Assembly: GCF_000025285.1 (NCBI RefSeq)
Contig: NC_013741.1
Location: forward strand, 372,001 to 436,000
DNA: 64,000 nucleotides
Reading direction: 5' to 3'
Origin: Archaeoglobus profundus DSM 5631
GTDB lineage: Archaea; Halobacteriota; Archaeoglobi; Archaeoglobales; Archaeoglobaceae
The notes under the pieces are model-generated. The model saw only the letters and a program-made list of their open reading frames with translations, ran no database searches and was not told the DNA's origin. Position 1 is the first letter of the stretch, and every line of letters begins with the position of its first letter. The position numbers and the translations under genes are program-made. Below, one piece after another: positions 1 through 9,562 of the stretch.

Positions 1-528
1 GTAATCAGCATCTCTAACACTTTCAACCATAGGGCAGGATGTCCCGGGCGGGCAATCTATAATTGCATCGCCTTTAATCTTTTTTTTGACCTGCTTTATG
101 ATCGGAACTGGAGTAGTCTCTCCGACATTCAAAATGCCGTAGGTCAGTTTTATTTTGGAATTCACCTCAACGATCTTTCCTATGGGTATCTCGACTTCTT
201 CAATCGCTCTTTTAGAACAAAAGTAGCTGCAAGCTCCGCAGCTGTGACAGAGCTCTGGCATAACGTATATTTTGTCCTTTAGAACGACTATAGCATGAAA
301 TTCACATACGTCTCTGCAGATCCCGCAATAGTCGCACCTGCTTTCATCTATTGATGGAACCTTTCTGCAAACAATTTCTTCCCTCTTTTCACCTTTGATG
401 AAAAGGTGGCAGTTCGGTTCCTCAACATCCAAATCGAAGAGGTCTACACCGTTGAAGTATGCCAAATTTACTGCAAGGGTCGTTTTTCCCGTCCCTCCCT
501 TACCACTCGCAATCGCAATCTTTACCAT
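1..528 (-). CDS. MinD-superfamily P-loop ATPase with inserted ferredoxin domain (3' end cut by window)
   Basis: The product starts MVKIAIASGKGGTGKTTLAV, a deviant Walker A box of the MinD/Mrp type. An insert with two clusters follows (CDYCGICRDVC and CHSCGACSYFC), typical of two [4Fe-4S] sites. Later DCPPGTSC is the second nucleotide-binding motif of the family. This layout is the ferredoxin-containing MinD group (COG1149), thought to act in Fe-S cluster or metal-cofactor handling in the cytoplasm. The ATG at 528 overlaps the end of the upstream NifX-like gene by 7 bases, so the two are probably one operon. The C-terminus lies outside the window. Confidence 0.88.
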   Translation of the reverse strand, partial: MVKIAIASGKGGTGKTTLAVNLAYFNGVDLFDLDVEEPNCHLFIKGEKREEIVCRKVPSIDESRCDYCGICRDVCEFHAIVVLKDKIYVMPELCHSCGACSYFCSKRAIEEVEIPIGKIVEVNSKIKLTYGILNVGETTPVPIIKQVKKKIKGDAIIDCPPGTSCPMVESVRDADY

Positions 529-920
529 TGACCCCTTCCTCCCCCTCTTCTCCACCTTCCCATCTTTGGCTGGGATGGAGATGTAATCTCCTCAAGCTCT
601 CCCCTGATTAGCTTTTCAATAGCCTCTTTCACTGTCAGTCCACTCCCTCTGTAAACCTTGATCCCGGCCGAACTTAGAACTCCCAAAGCGTTGGGACCGA
701 CGTTTCCAGTTATAACCGCATTGACTCCTTTATCGACCAAAAACTGAGAAACCGCAACTCCCGCACCTCCACCTCTCACAGCGAAATCGTTTCTAACAAC
801 TTCAACACTCTTAATTTCTCCATCTTCAACATCTACTATCGTGAAGCTCACAGCCCTTCCAAAAACTTCAGAGACCTTGTCATCCAAACCACCGCTTATA
901 GTAGAGACTGCAACTCTCAT
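522..920 (-). CDS. NifX/NifB-type dinitrogenase iron-molybdenum cofactor family protein
   Basis: The 132-residue protein begins MRVAVSTISGGLDDKVSEVF, and a later GNVGPNAL stretch fits the small alpha/beta domain of PF02579 (NifX, NafY and C-terminal NifB). Such proteins bind Fe-S or Fe-Mo precursors. The last 20 residues are rich in Gly and Arg, which is unusual for the domain. It sits directly upstream of and overlaps the ferredoxin-MinD ATPase gene, a pairing common in archaea that have no nitrogenase. A general Fe-S or metal cofactor role is therefore more likely than nitrogen fixation. Confidence 0.85.
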   Translation of the reverse strand: MRVAVSTISGGLDDKVSEVFGRAVSFTIVDVEDGEIKSVEVVRNDFAVRGGGAGVAVSQFLVDKGVNAVITGNVGPNALGVLSSAGIKVYRGSGLTVKEAIEKLIRGELEEITSPSQPKMGRWRRGGGRGQW

Positions 921-1043
921 GAGTGCTAATGGGCTGTGCGGTATATTAGGTTATCCTAAAGTTCGACTCGATCTAAAACATCTTATATGAACTAACCATT
1001 TTGATGGACAAGTCTTAAAATACTTCAATGAAACACTTGTGAG

Positions 1044-1703
1044 ATGCTCAGGGCTATACAGATAATAGCCAAGAACGAAATCGGTGTTCTTAGGGATGTT
1101 ACGACGGTCATAGCAAATTACAATGGAAACATAACGTATTCCCAGACGTTTATACTCGAAGATGGAGAGTACAAGGGTAAAGCCATGATATATTTTGAAG
1201 TTGAAGGTGGTGATTTCGAGAGTATGCTCAAAGAGATCAAGGAGATTCCGACCGTTTTGAGTGTTGAAGAAGTAAAACCGTTCAAGGACATATTTGGTAA
1301 GAGAGTTATAATATTTGGCGGTGGTGCTTTGGTTTCTCAAGTGGCGTTGGGTGCGATTAGCGAAGCGGACAGACACAACTTGAGAGGGGAAAGAATTAGT
1401 GTCGATACGATGCCCATAGTTGGTGAAATCGAATTGGCTGAAGCTGTGAATGCCGTTTCAAGATTGCACAGAGCTAAAGCTTTAGTTTTGGCCGGTGGTT
1501 TGATGGGCGGTAAGATTGCGGATGAGGTGAAGATGCTTAGGAGATGTGGTATTCCAGTGATATCTCTGAACATGCTCGGTAGTGTTCCAAAGGTCAGTGA
1601 TCTGGTTGTAAGTGATCCTGTCATGGCCGGAACTCTAGCAGTTATGCACGTAAGTGAAAAGGCTAAGTTCGACATCAGAAGGGTGAGGGGCAGGCGGATT
1701 TGA
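1044..1703 (+). CDS. ACT-domain predicted regulator of amino acid metabolism (COG2150-like)
   Basis: Residues 1-75 form an ACT domain (MLRAIQIIAKNEIGVLRDV, with the IGVL turn), the usual ligand-binding module for amino acids. Residues 80-219 are an alpha/beta domain with a glycine-rich start (VIIFGGGALVSQ) and LAGGLMGGKIADE, matching the archaeal COG2150 family. No catalytic role is known. A TATA-like TCTTAAAATAC about 30 bases upstream and almost no leader suggest leaderless translation. Its 3' end overlaps that of convergent mobB by 29 bases. Confidence 0.75.
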   Translation: MLRAIQIIAKNEIGVLRDVTTVIANYNGNITYSQTFILEDGEYKGKAMIYFEVEGGDFESMLKEIKEIPTVLSVEEVKPFKDIFGKRVIIFGGGALVSQVALGAISEADRHNLRGERISVDTMPIVGEIELAEAVNAVSRLHRAKALVLAGGLMGGKIADEVKMLRRCGIPVISLNMLGSVPKVSDLVVSDPVMAGTLAVMHVSEKAKFDIRRVRGRRI

Positions 1704-2154
1704 TCCAGCTGATCATGAAGTTTGCTATATTCTCGTAATCGTCCCTCCTGAATTTGGGTTGGAAATCGACATTGAAATCGGCAACGACAGCAATCACATT
1801 TGTATAACTTCTTAAATCCTCTCCGTCTTTAAGAACCACAATCTTTGGATAATTCGAGCTACTGAAACCTTCTGTTAGTATCAAATCGTACTTGTCCTTG
1901 AAAATTTCGATAAGTGTATCGAGATCATCTGGAATCCTACCTATGAAAGCAGTCTTTTCCTTAGAGGTTATTACGACATCTGCTCCACTCCTAAAAATCC
2001 TCCAAGAGTCCTTTCCTTCCCTATCAATATCGAACTCCTTCGCATGCTTAATAACCAGAACTACCAAGCCTTTTTTCTTCAGAATGGGTACAACACCTTC
2101 TATCAGTGCAGTCTTTCCAGAGTTTGATTTTCCGACTACACACAGAACTTTCAC
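1675..2154 (-). CDS. mobB: Molybdopterin-guanine dinucleotide biosynthesis protein MobB
   Basis: The protein starts MKVLCVVGKSNSGKTALIEG, a Walker A P-loop. VVLVIKHAKEFDIDREGKDS carries the conserved KH...D..GKDS element of MobB, and LILTEGFSSSNYPKI is the expected EGF/Y region. Length (159) is normal. MobB binds GTP and assists MobA in building the guanine dinucleotide form of the molybdenum or tungsten cofactor. No mobA or moa gene is visible nearby, so the gene stands alone here. Confidence 0.9.
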   Translation of the reverse strand: MKVLCVVGKSNSGKTALIEGVVPILKKKGLVVLVIKHAKEFDIDREGKDSWRIFRSGADVVITSKEKTAFIGRIPDDLDTLIEIFKDKYDLILTEGFSSSNYPKIVVLKDGEDLRSYTNVIAVVADFNVDFQPKFRRDDYENIANFMISWIKSACPSPF

Positions 2155-2192
2155 TTAGAATGATTTGCACGCTCAAATATAACGCTTTTTTT

Positions 2193-4088
2193 TCAGATGA
2201 ACCTTATAGTTTCCAAGTTCATCGGAGCTCTAGTTTCGATCTTGTATGTCTTGTAGATGCTCGATGCCAAGTCTATGCATTTACTTTCTTCACCGTGCAC
2301 GGTAATTATCTTTTCAGGCTTATCGCTCAGCGCTTTGACGTAGTTCATTAGCTGCCTTCTGTCTGAGTGTCCAGAGAAACCATCAACAGTTTCAACTCGC
2401 ATGTTCACCTTGACTACCTCTCTCCTTCCATCGACCGTGAAAGGCACTTCTTTCCAACCCTTCTGAATCCTCCTACCCAAAGTTCCCTCAGCCTGATAAC
2501 CGACAAACACGATAGTGTTCTTTTCATCACCAGCCAGAGCCCTAAAGTATTCCATGACTGGACCTCCGTTGAGCATACCTGATGTGGAGATTATCACGCA
2601 AGGCTCCGATGAGTCGATGACTTCCTGCCTCTTCGAAGGAGAATCAACTCTCACGAAGCTCTCGCTTATAAATGGATTTATACCCTGATGGAATATCAAA
2701 TCCCTCAGATGTGCGTTTAGATATTCTGGATAGGCTGTATGGATAGCTGTAGCCTCGTATATCATTCCATCGATGTAGACTGGAACTTCATCTATCTTCT
2801 TCGTTCTTATAGCCTCTTCAAGAACTATCATTACTTCCTGACTCCTACCAACTGCAAAGGCTGGGATGAGAACCTTACCACCCTTACTTATTGTCTCGTT
2901 AACAATCCTGATTAAATTCTCTTCAGCCTCCTTTCTCGAAGGTTGGAAGTCTTGGCTGCCTCCGTATGTTGCCTCCATTATAAGAGCTTCAAGCCTTGGG
3001 AAGTTTGTCTCTGCTTTATCGAATAGCCTAGTCCTCTCAAATTTGAAGTCTCCTGTGAATGCTATGTTGTACAGTCCCTCACCTATGTGGAAATGGGCTA
3101 TTGCTGAACCTAAGATGTGTCCAGCGTTGTAGAATGTCAGTCTGACGTCGGGTGCTATGTCCGTTACGACACCATAATCAAGCGTTATACAGTGCTTTAA
3201 GGCCGTTCTTATCCAGTGAGACTCGTAAGGTATTGTAGTCCCTTCTCTGCTCGCAACTTCTATGAAGTCGAGTTGCAACAGAACCATAAGATCTCGGGTA
3301 GGTGGTGTTAGGTAAACTGGGCCTCTGTAGCCGTACTTGAACAAGACTGGAACTAGACCGCAATGGTCGAGGTGTGCATGTGTAATTACAACGGCATCTA
3401 TGCTGTCTAACGGCTGGATTTCTGGGATGTAGAGGTAGGGAGGTTGGTTTCCACTGACGTTTATTCCACATTCAACCAGTATCTTGCTATTTGGAGTTTG
3501 CAGGAGGTAGCAACTCCTACCTACTTCCCTCGCTCCCCCCAAGAACGTCACTCTTACCCACTTATCTGCATGTAAGATTGGACGGTTTATGCTCTCTCCT
3601 ATTCTCTTCAGAATTTCCTTTCTTTCTTCTCTGACGCTTAAAAGATAGCTCCTTATGCTTTCTATTGTTTTAGATTTTAATGGCGGAGTTCTAACTACTC
3701 TAGGACTCCAGCCCGTCTCCTTTAGAATCTTTCTAAATGTCGAACCACCCTTACCAATGACTACACCCGGCTTCTCAGCCTCTATTATAACTTCACAGTA
3801 CTCTTCATCAAAGAATATGCTCGTAATCTTGGCATCCTCCGGTACAATCTGTCTGATTATCTTTTCAGCTTCCTCCTTAGGCTTTAAGCTCTTGGGATCG
3901 GCTCTTATGATGATTCTCTTCCTCAAATCCTTTGCCAGCTTTTTTACGATATCGGCGTTAGCAAGCTCTTGTGGATTTTTGACATAAACTACTAGAAATG
4001 GGCCTTCAAATTCTACATCCTTTACCTTAACTTTCTTGGGCAGAGACTCTATTACCTTTTGCTTTATCTCCTTAATCTTGTCCATCAT
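2193..4088 (-). CDS. fttA: aCPSF1/FttA: KH-domain beta-CASP ribonuclease and transcription terminator
   Basis: 631 residues with the order known for archaeal CPSF1: N-terminal KH domains (residues 1-170, GKGG at about 112-115), a metallo-beta-lactamase domain with the HAHLDH zinc motif (237-242), and a beta-CASP domain ending with [10 protein letters not shown] and TVHGEES. The family cuts RNA at U-rich 3' ends and terminates archaeal transcription together with Spt4/5. The start overlaps the psmB stop in an ATGATG string (4085-4088), so it is translationally coupled to the proteasome beta subunit. ATG at 4088 or 4085 could serve as start. Confidence 0.96.
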   Translation of the reverse strand: MMDKIKEIKQKVIESLPKKVKVKDVEFEGPFLVVYVKNPQELANADIVKKLAKDLRKRIIIRADPKSLKPKEEAEKIIRQIVPEDAKITSIFFDEEYCEVIIEAEKPGVVIGKGGSTFRKILKETGWSPRVVRTPPLKSKTIESIRSYLLSVREERKEILKRIGESINRPILHADKWVRVTFLGGAREVGRSCYLLQTPNSKILVECGINVSGNQPPYLYIPEIQPLDSIDAVVITHAHLDHCGLVPVLFKYGYRGPVYLTPPTRDLMVLLQLDFIEVASREGTTIPYESHWIRTALKHCITLDYGVVTDIAPDVRLTFYNAGHILGSAIAHFHIGEGLYNIAFTGDFKFERTRLFDKAETNFPRLEALIMEATYGGSQDFQPSRKEAEENLIRIVNETISKGGKVLIPAFAVGRSQEVMIVLEEAIRTKKIDEVPVYIDGMIYEATAIHTAYPEYLNAHLRDLIFHQGINPFISESFVRVDSPSKRQEVIDSSEPCVIISTSGMLNGGPVMEYFRALAGDEKNTIVFVGYQAEGTLGRRIQKGWKEVPFTVDGRREVVKVNMRVETVDGFSGHSDRRQLMNYVKALSDKPEKIITVHGEESKCIDLASSIYKTYKIETRAPMNLETIRFI

Positions 4089-4732
4089 GCTCTTCTCAAG
4101 CTGCTCAGTATCTTATCGACCTCTTCTTTGCTGAGTTCGAAGTAACCATCTTTTGTTATCTTAACTACATCTATACCGTCGCCTGATGCAGAGTCTCTCC
4201 TCATTGCGGAGTATATTGCTCTTACAGCTAGTTCGACTCCGTCATCCACGGTTATTTCTGGCGTGTACCTGTCTTCAAGGACACCGTAAGCTGTTGGACT
4301 TCCCGAACCGGTTGCCACAATGTCTATTTCCTCAATAGCGCCACCCAGGAGGTCTATTGAATATATGCTCGGTCCTCTCTTGTCTACACCACCAACTAGA
4401 AGTTGTACGAAATACGGGAACCATCTAACGGAGTTCAGTATGTTGGATAGTAGTGTAGCTATGGCCTTAACAGTAGGTTTCTCCTCTTTCCTGATCTCGT
4501 AGAGCTTTATCTCAACGGATATCAGTCTAGCTAGGAACTGCGCATCACCAACAGCACCAGCAGTTGTCATTGCAACCCTGTCTGCAATCCTGTAAATCTT
4601 CTTAGCTCTCCTACTCGCTATGAAATTGCCCATAGTAGCTCTCTTCTCTGTGGCAAGTACTACTCCGTCTTTGCAGACTAGTCCGACCGTAGTTGTTCCT
4701 TTATACACCTTATCCTGTATTTCCCCTAACAT
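4085..4732 (-). CDS. psmB: Proteasome beta subunit
   Basis: After a 12-residue propeptide ([12 protein letters not shown]) comes [11 protein letters not shown], so Thr13 is the nucleophile of the mature subunit. Lys in EKRATMGN and the [12 protein letters not shown] block complete the Ntn-hydrolase site. The chosen ATG at 4732 follows a GGTGATC ribosome binding site, and the GTG at 4741 lies inside that site. It forms the inner rings of the 20S proteasome with PsmA (gene at 61230). It is co-transcribed with fttA by overlap. Confidence 0.96.
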   Translation of the reverse strand: MLGEIQDKVYKGTTTVGLVCKDGVVLATEKRATMGNFIASRRAKKIYRIADRVAMTTAGAVGDAQFLARLISVEIKLYEIRKEEKPTVKAIATLLSNILNSVRWFPYFVQLLVGGVDKRGPSIYSIDLLGGAIEEIDIVATGSGSPTAYGVLEDRYTPEITVDDGVELAVRAIYSAMRRDSASGDGIDVVKITKDGYFELSKEEVDKILSSLRRA

Positions 4733-4819
4733 TCTGATCACCAGAATTCGAAGAATTCGTTTGATGATGCTCCAAACGTACGAAGATATTTAAGCCTTTT
4801 TGAAGTTAAAAAATTAAAA

Positions 4820-6004
4820 TCAAACTTCCGCAAGTTTTTCAAACCAATCCTTCAACATCACGAACTGTTCGTGTGTGTTTATGACATCCGTCTCCATTGG
4901 GCTCTTGAAGAAGAAGGCCATTTCCTTGACGACTCCGCTTATACCCTTCTTCTTGGCAAACAGCAGGAATCTTGCTATGTCCAAAATTAGAGGTGCTGCG
5001 ACAATCGCATCTATGCCATCCCATATGAAGTAGAACTTCATCTTAGTGCCTAGGAACCCTTGGAAGTGAATGAAGTCGAATGCTGTCTTATTATCAACTA
5101 AGCTTGGGAAGTATTCGATTTCTGTTATTGTGTACGGTGAGTATCCCATTATCTTCTCAAGTACCTTATCCTTACTTATCACTTTGCTCTCCTTATTCTC
5201 TCTGTGGCTTAACACCTTTCCGTCGTAGTCACCCAAGATGTTGTAGCTCATCCATCCCAAAATCTTCAGATTTCTGTATGCGAACATCGGAGCCAAGGTT
5301 GTTTTAACAAGTGTTTCACCAGTTTTACCGTCGTTTCCTGCATGAGGAACTCCCTTCTCCTCAGCCAACTGCTTCAGAGCTGGTAAACTTGATCCAACAC
5401 TTGGTGTGAAGTTTCCGTAAGGCAATCCAAGCTTCAAGGCTACATATGCGTAGAGCATGCTCGCTGTGGCGTATTCCTTGACATCGTTATCGAGCATCTC
5501 TTCAAATCCTTCTATAGTCGTGTGATACTTCTCGCTGAACTTTGGAAGGGGCTCAGTTGAAGCGACATTTATCACAACAGTTTCATCATCTGCAAAACCC
5601 TTGATATCTTTCTCGATTCTGTCTACAATCTCCCTCAAAGTAAGTCCCTCATCTTCAAGCGTCTCTACCCTTCCAAGTTCCCTTATACCTTCTCCGCAGT
5701 TTAGAGCTGTTCCCTTGCAAGCCTTTATCTTCTTAAGCTCATCTCCAACAGCGTCGAGAATTTCCCTGTCGAAGTGTCTGTTTGACTCCCAATGCTCCAT
5801 TATGGCATCGTAAGCTGTGGGAAGGGGCCTTATGTCGTGTCCACCGAACTCAAACTTAAGAGGAACGTACTCCGAAATCTTCTTGAACGGTGGTAACTCT
5901 GATACCAACCCAGTTTTGTCGACTATTCCTCTCTCCAAGGCTTTTGCTCCTACCATCGCCGTGGTGGAGACTATACCATAAGCACCTATCAGCCACACCT
6001 TCAT
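4820..6004 (-). CDS. ino1: myo-inositol-1-phosphate synthase
   Basis: The protein starts MKVWLIGAYGIVSTTAM, an NAD-binding Rossmann motif, and contains NVASTEPLP and the active-site region around GNDGKTGETLVKT. About 394 residues matches archaeal enzymes. It turns glucose-6-phosphate into inositol-1-phosphate, the precursor of di-myo-inositol phosphate (a heat-stress solute of Archaeoglobus) and of inositol lipids. The ATG at 6004 is preferred because GGTGAT lies just upstream (GGGGGTGATGAGC). In-frame starts at 6010 and 6019 are less well placed. Confidence 0.94.
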   Translation of the reverse strand: MKVWLIGAYGIVSTTAMVGAKALERGIVDKTGLVSELPPFKKISEYVPLKFEFGGHDIRPLPTAYDAIMEHWESNRHFDREILDAVGDELKKIKACKGTALNCGEGIRELGRVETLEDEGLTLREIVDRIEKDIKGFADDETVVINVASTEPLPKFSEKYHTTIEGFEEMLDNDVKEYATASMLYAYVALKLGLPYGNFTPSVGSSLPALKQLAEEKGVPHAGNDGKTGETLVKTTLAPMFAYRNLKILGWMSYNILGDYDGKVLSHRENKESKVISKDKVLEKIMGYSPYTITEIEYFPSLVDNKTAFDFIHFQGFLGTKMKFYFIWDGIDAIVAAPLILDIARFLLFAKKKGISGVVKEMAFFFKSPMETDVINTHEQFVMLKDWFEKLAEV

Positions 6005-6072
6005 GCTCATCACCCCCAAAAAATTTGGTTAGAATGTGAGAGTGCTTTCTGCTTTGATATTTAGAAATCGTT

Positions 6073-7482
6073 TTAAAAATGTTTCGTAAGCCATCTTGTT
6101 CCCTTAGGTGTGTCTATAAGCATTATTCCCTTCTCTCTCAGTTTTTCTCTAATCTTGTCCGCTCTCTCGAAATCTTTCTCCTTTCTTGCGACTTCTCTCT
6201 CCTTAACAAGCTCTATAAGCTCTTTGGGAAGTGTAGGGATTCTTTCATAGTTTTCGAACAATCCCAAGACCTTCGAGAATGTCATAAAAGTTTCAAAACA
6301 GCTTTCAAGCTCTTTTAAGCTCATATCGTAGAGATTCTTGTTGATAGCCTTTGCGAAGGAATGGAAGACTGCTAGAGCCTTAGGGGTGTTCATGATGTCC
6401 ATAGCGCTCTCAAATTCCTTTAAAAAGCTACTCGGATCAAATCCCATATCCTTCCTATCTTCACCGTACGACTTCAATGCCGAAATCTCCATGTCCAAGT
6501 TGATGAGCGTGTTTTTGAGGTAGTTGTAGGAGTTCTTAGCTCTCTCAAGTGACTTCTCGCTGTAATCGAGCGGACTTCTGTAAAATGCAGTGAGGAGGAA
6601 GTATCTCAGCACTTCTCCTCCGTAAACGTTCAAAACATCCCTTATCTTGACTATATTTCCTAAACTCTTGCTCATCTTCTCCCCTTTGATCATTACGAAG
6701 TCGCAGTGAATCCAATACCTCACAGGCTCAACACCGAATAATGCATAGCTCTGTGCCCTTTCATTTTCATGATGGGGGAAAATCAAGTCCTTACCTCCTC
6801 CATGAATGTCGAAGGGTACTCCCAAATATTTTGCCGACATCACACTACATTCTATGTGCCATCCCGGTCTCCCGTAACCCCAAGGGGAATCAAATACCGC
6901 TTTAGCCTTGAAATCATCTTCCTTCGCTGACTTCCAAAGGGCGAAATCCTTTACGTCTCTCTTTTTGGGGTTGGGCTCTATCCTGTGCCTGTTCAACTCT
7001 TCTAAGCTCATACCAGAGAGCTTTCCGTAGCTCTCGAAAGCTGGAACATGGAAGTAAACATCCTTCCCATGCTCATTCTCAACCTCGTAAGCGTATCCGA
7101 GCTCTATCAGCTTTTGAACCGCTTGAACTATATCCTGAATGTGATCCGTAACCTTTGGCATGTAATCGGGCATCTTCACGTTCAAAGCGGACATATCTTT
7201 GAGAAATTCTGAAATAAATTTCTCAGCAATCTCTTTTTGCGTTTTACCCTCATTCACAGCCCTTCTTACTATTTTATCGTCTACATCGGTAAAGTTCTGG
7301 ACGTAGATGACCTCATGCCCCTCATACTCCAAATACCTCCTCAGAACGTCGAAAAATACGAAAGTCCTCGCGTGACCTATATGCGAGTAATCGTAAGCAG
7401 TTATTCCACATACGTACATTCTCACAGTCTTATCCAGCTTCAACTCTTCCATCTCCTTAGTTAAGGTATTGTAAAGTCTCAC
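6073..7482 (-). CDS. cysS: Cysteinyl-tRNA synthetase
   Basis: Class I synthetase: YVCGITAYDYSHIGHARTFV holds the HIGH motif and zinc ligands, and GEKMSKSLGN is the KMSKS loop. The DALR-like anticodon region and a short tail follow. I chose the GTG at 7482 (VRLYNTLTKE), which follows GGGGTGATCCT, rather than an ATG at 7539 that would overlap the upstream Trm10-like gene. Length is 469 residues, normal for the family. The only tRNA gene in the window, tRNA-Cys, lies 3 kb away, probably by chance. Confidence 0.95.
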   Translation of the reverse strand: MRLYNTLTKEMEELKLDKTVRMYVCGITAYDYSHIGHARTFVFFDVLRRYLEYEGHEVIYVQNFTDVDDKIVRRAVNEGKTQKEIAEKFISEFLKDMSALNVKMPDYMPKVTDHIQDIVQAVQKLIELGYAYEVENEHGKDVYFHVPAFESYGKLSGMSLEELNRHRIEPNPKKRDVKDFALWKSAKEDDFKAKAVFDSPWGYGRPGWHIECSVMSAKYLGVPFDIHGGGKDLIFPHHENERAQSYALFGVEPVRYWIHCDFVMIKGEKMSKSLGNIVKIRDVLNVYGGEVLRYFLLTAFYRSPLDYSEKSLERAKNSYNYLKNTLINLDMEISALKSYGEDRKDMGFDPSSFLKEFESAMDIMNTPKALAVFHSFAKAINKNLYDMSLKELESCFETFMTFSKVLGLFENYERIPTLPKELIELVKEREVARKEKDFERADKIREKLREKGIMLIDTPKGTRWLTKHF

Positions 7483-7498
7483 AGGATCACCCCGCAAC

Positions 7499-8530
7499 TC
7501 AGTTAAATCCTTTGAAGATATACCTATTTTTAGATTCATCGAACGTCGAGTTCCTCAAAATCCTTTCGAGCCACTCATCATCGATAACGAGATAACCTAG
7601 CTCGCTACAAGCCTCATAGAAATCTTTTGGTCTTATATTGAGCCAATCAAAGCTCTTTATCTCCGACTTCCTCACGACTCTGAAGGGCTTACCGTTTACG
7701 TCTATTCTAATCGTCCTCTTGGGCAATTCCCTTCTGAGCCTCCACTTGGCTACGAGATGAGATTGAACAGACCTTACAGCCTTTTCAACATCCTCTCCAT
7801 CTAAAACAACTCTCAAAACTATCTCGACTATTGTGTTAAGTCTATCGGGAACTCCTATGACGTCTCCTCTGAGTTCTATTCTCATCGATCTGAAACTGAT
7901 GCCTTCCCTCCTCAAATTTTCGCCGATCTTTGAAGTCCATCCTCTCTTGTTTCCCGTTTTATCTACTATACCTCCAATTATATAGCACTCCGCTCTTTGT
8001 CCTTCAAAAACTTCATCTCCATTCGGATCAAGCAAAATGATATCTTTCAAACCCATTTCTTTGATAAATTTCGCCGTTGAAGGATAAAACACTCCAACTC
8101 CAAAATCCTTGTGAGTTATTACCAACCTTTCATCCCACATGAACTTTCTTATAACTCCCAAGCATTGCTGAATCTGAAGCTTGAGCTTCTTCTTCTCCTT
8201 TTCTGTGTGAAAATCATAGAACGAGCAGTCTATGACAATAAAAGGAAAATCCTTCGCCTTTTCAAGTAGATCGTTTCTCGTTAAAATTGGATCGTCGCAT
8301 TTGCCTACATAAGCTGGGTTCTCGCATTCTTGATTTAAGTTGAAAACTTTTCCTTTCAAACCCCTGCAAACTTGAGCTTTACCCATTATGACGTGATAGG
8401 CCATTGATTGAAGAGGATCGTCACTTTCTGTTATCCTTTTTATCTCTGTTGATATGCAATCTATTCCCAACTCCTTCAACGCCTTCACGAACACGTCTCT
8501 GAGCCTCATGGAGTACTCTCTGGTATACAC
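7499..8530 (-). CDS. Archaeal Trm10-like SPOUT tRNA (purine-9 N1) methyltransferase
   Basis: The central part has CYIIGGIVDKTGNKRGWTSK and ELRGDVIGVPDRLNTIVEIV, which resemble the trefoil-knot SAM-binding region of archaeal Trm10 (m1A9/m1G9 in tRNA). The N-terminal 100 residues carry a Cys-containing region (ECENPAYVGKCDD), and the C-terminus looks like an RNA-binding extension. The assignment is by family resemblance and moderately sure. The start is uncertain (GTG 8530 or ATG 8509). Either way the gene overlaps the upstream membrane-protein gene by about 90-110 bases. Confidence 0.72.
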   Translation of the reverse strand: MYTREYSMRLRDVFVKALKELGIDCISTEIKRITESDDPLQSMAYHVIMGKAQVCRGLKGKVFNLNQECENPAYVGKCDDPILTRNDLLEKAKDFPFIVIDCSFYDFHTEKEKKKLKLQIQQCLGVIRKFMWDERLVITHKDFGVGVFYPSTAKFIKEMGLKDIILLDPNGDEVFEGQRAECYIIGGIVDKTGNKRGWTSKIGENLRREGISFRSMRIELRGDVIGVPDRLNTIVEIVLRVVLDGEDVEKAVRSVQSHLVAKWRLRRELPKRTIRIDVNGKPFRVVRKSEIKSFDWLNIRPKDFYEACSELGYLVIDDEWLERILRNSTFDESKNRYIFKGFN

Positions 8531-9161
8531 GATATTTTCTTATCGATCTCGCAACAACTCCCAAGATGAGTATGAAGCCTATTATTACTAGAACTGAACA
8601 GTCCCTGAAATAACTCGTTAGATAAATGGAAACCAATGCTATGAAGAGGGAACTTGTAAAAGAGGCGCTGACAACTGTAAGAAATAGCTTCAAATTATCT
8701 AAGCCAAGCAATCTCCCGATAATGCTTGCGGTGGAGCTTCCAGTTCCCTGAAATGGTATGAAAACGAATATGAAGAGACCTAAATAAGTGCTCCTCGCCA
8801 AATCGTATTCCTCTACGAACTTCCTAGCTTTCTCTTCGAGTTTGAAAATGAGTTTACCAATCTTTGGAATCATTAGAACTATGTCAAAGTTCCAGATGAT
8901 GAAGAAGGCTGTGAATGCATCAGTTGCTGTTATGAGCAGTATAGTTATTACGACTGCAAACGCTCCGTAATCTTTCAGGTATGATATCATCAGAGGTATT
9001 ATGCTCTCCTTACCGGCTGGCGGTATGAAGTATGCAATCAGAAATCCCGCCAAGTAGTAACCAAATACGTTGAGAACTGAGTACACCAGAGAAGCATACA
9101 GTAGAGGTGGCAAAATCAGACAAGCCAATTTCTTGAGTATCCTTTTAAGTTTCAATCCCAT
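8421..9161 (-). CDS. Small multidrug-export family membrane protein (COG2426/PF06695-like)
   Basis: A hydrophobic protein with about five to six membrane segments. The FIPFQGTGSSTASIIGRLLG stretch is the re-entrant, glycine-rich signature of PF06695. The substrate is unknown despite the family name. The charged tail (residues 215 onward) is cytoplasmic by the positive-inside rule. Start candidates are ATG 9161, close behind GGAGGG, and GTG 9185. Both overlap the end of the UPF0146 gene, so the genes form an operon. Confidence 0.72.
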   Translation of the reverse strand: MGLKLKRILKKLACLILPPLLYASLVYSVLNVFGYYLAGFLIAYFIPPAGKESIIPLMISYLKDYGAFAVVITILLITATDAFTAFFIIWNFDIVLMIPKIGKLIFKLEEKARKFVEEYDLARSTYLGLFIFVFIPFQGTGSSTASIIGRLLGLDNLKLFLTVVSASFTSSLFIALVSIYLTSYFRDCSVLVIIGFILILGVVARSIRKYRVYQRVLHEAQRRVREGVEGVGNRLHINRDKKDNRK

Positions 9162-9528
9162 CCCTCCAGACGTAGAACCTTTCACCCCTGTAGTTTATCA
9201 GCTTACCGCTGTAGAACTCGTTTCCGAAAGGCCTTATCAGAACGTCCGCTTTGACTTCTTTAGCTACTCTAAGTATATGCGGAACTATCTCCGGTGGAGG
9301 TCTTATAGAGTATATGAGGCTTGAATTTGAATAAATCTCAAGTCTTGGTGTGGTTATGTCATCGATGTAAAACTCAATATCCTTAATGGGAATATGCCTT
9401 ATATCAGTCGCAACTACTCTAAAGCCGTTTTCTTTTAATTTTAGAGCTACGATCCAGTTGTAACCTATACCTACTTCAACCAACTTCCCGCTGTAACGCT
9501 TGGATATGTAATCTGCTATCTGCAACAC
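9145..9528 (-). CDS. UPF0146 family protein
   Basis: 127 residues starting MLQIADYISKRYSGKLVEVG. The VEVGIGYNW and VVATDIRH strings resemble the SAM-binding start of a Rossmann methyltransferase, and SIRPPPEI replaces the usual catalytic motif. This matches the archaeal UPF0146 (PF03686) family, whose role is unknown. It overlaps the downstream export-protein gene and runs divergently from the GNAT gene. Confidence 0.78.
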   Translation of the reverse strand: MLQIADYISKRYSGKLVEVGIGYNWIVALKLKENGFRVVATDIRHIPIKDIEFYIDDITTPRLEIYSNSSLIYSIRPPPEIVPHILRVAKEVKADVLIRPFGNEFYSGKLINYRGERFYVWRDGIET

Positions 9529-9562
9529 AAGTTTTTAATCTTGAAAAGTATTATAACGTTTT

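Noticed and set aside
951-1376. 141-residue minus-strand ORF
   Set aside because: Lies over the ACT-domain gene; no motif, biased toward Phe, Tyr and Arg as expected for a shadow frame.
3178-3471. 97-residue minus-strand ORF within fttA
   Set aside because: Shadow in another frame of the strong metallo-beta-lactamase coding sequence; Arg/Pro/Ser-rich.
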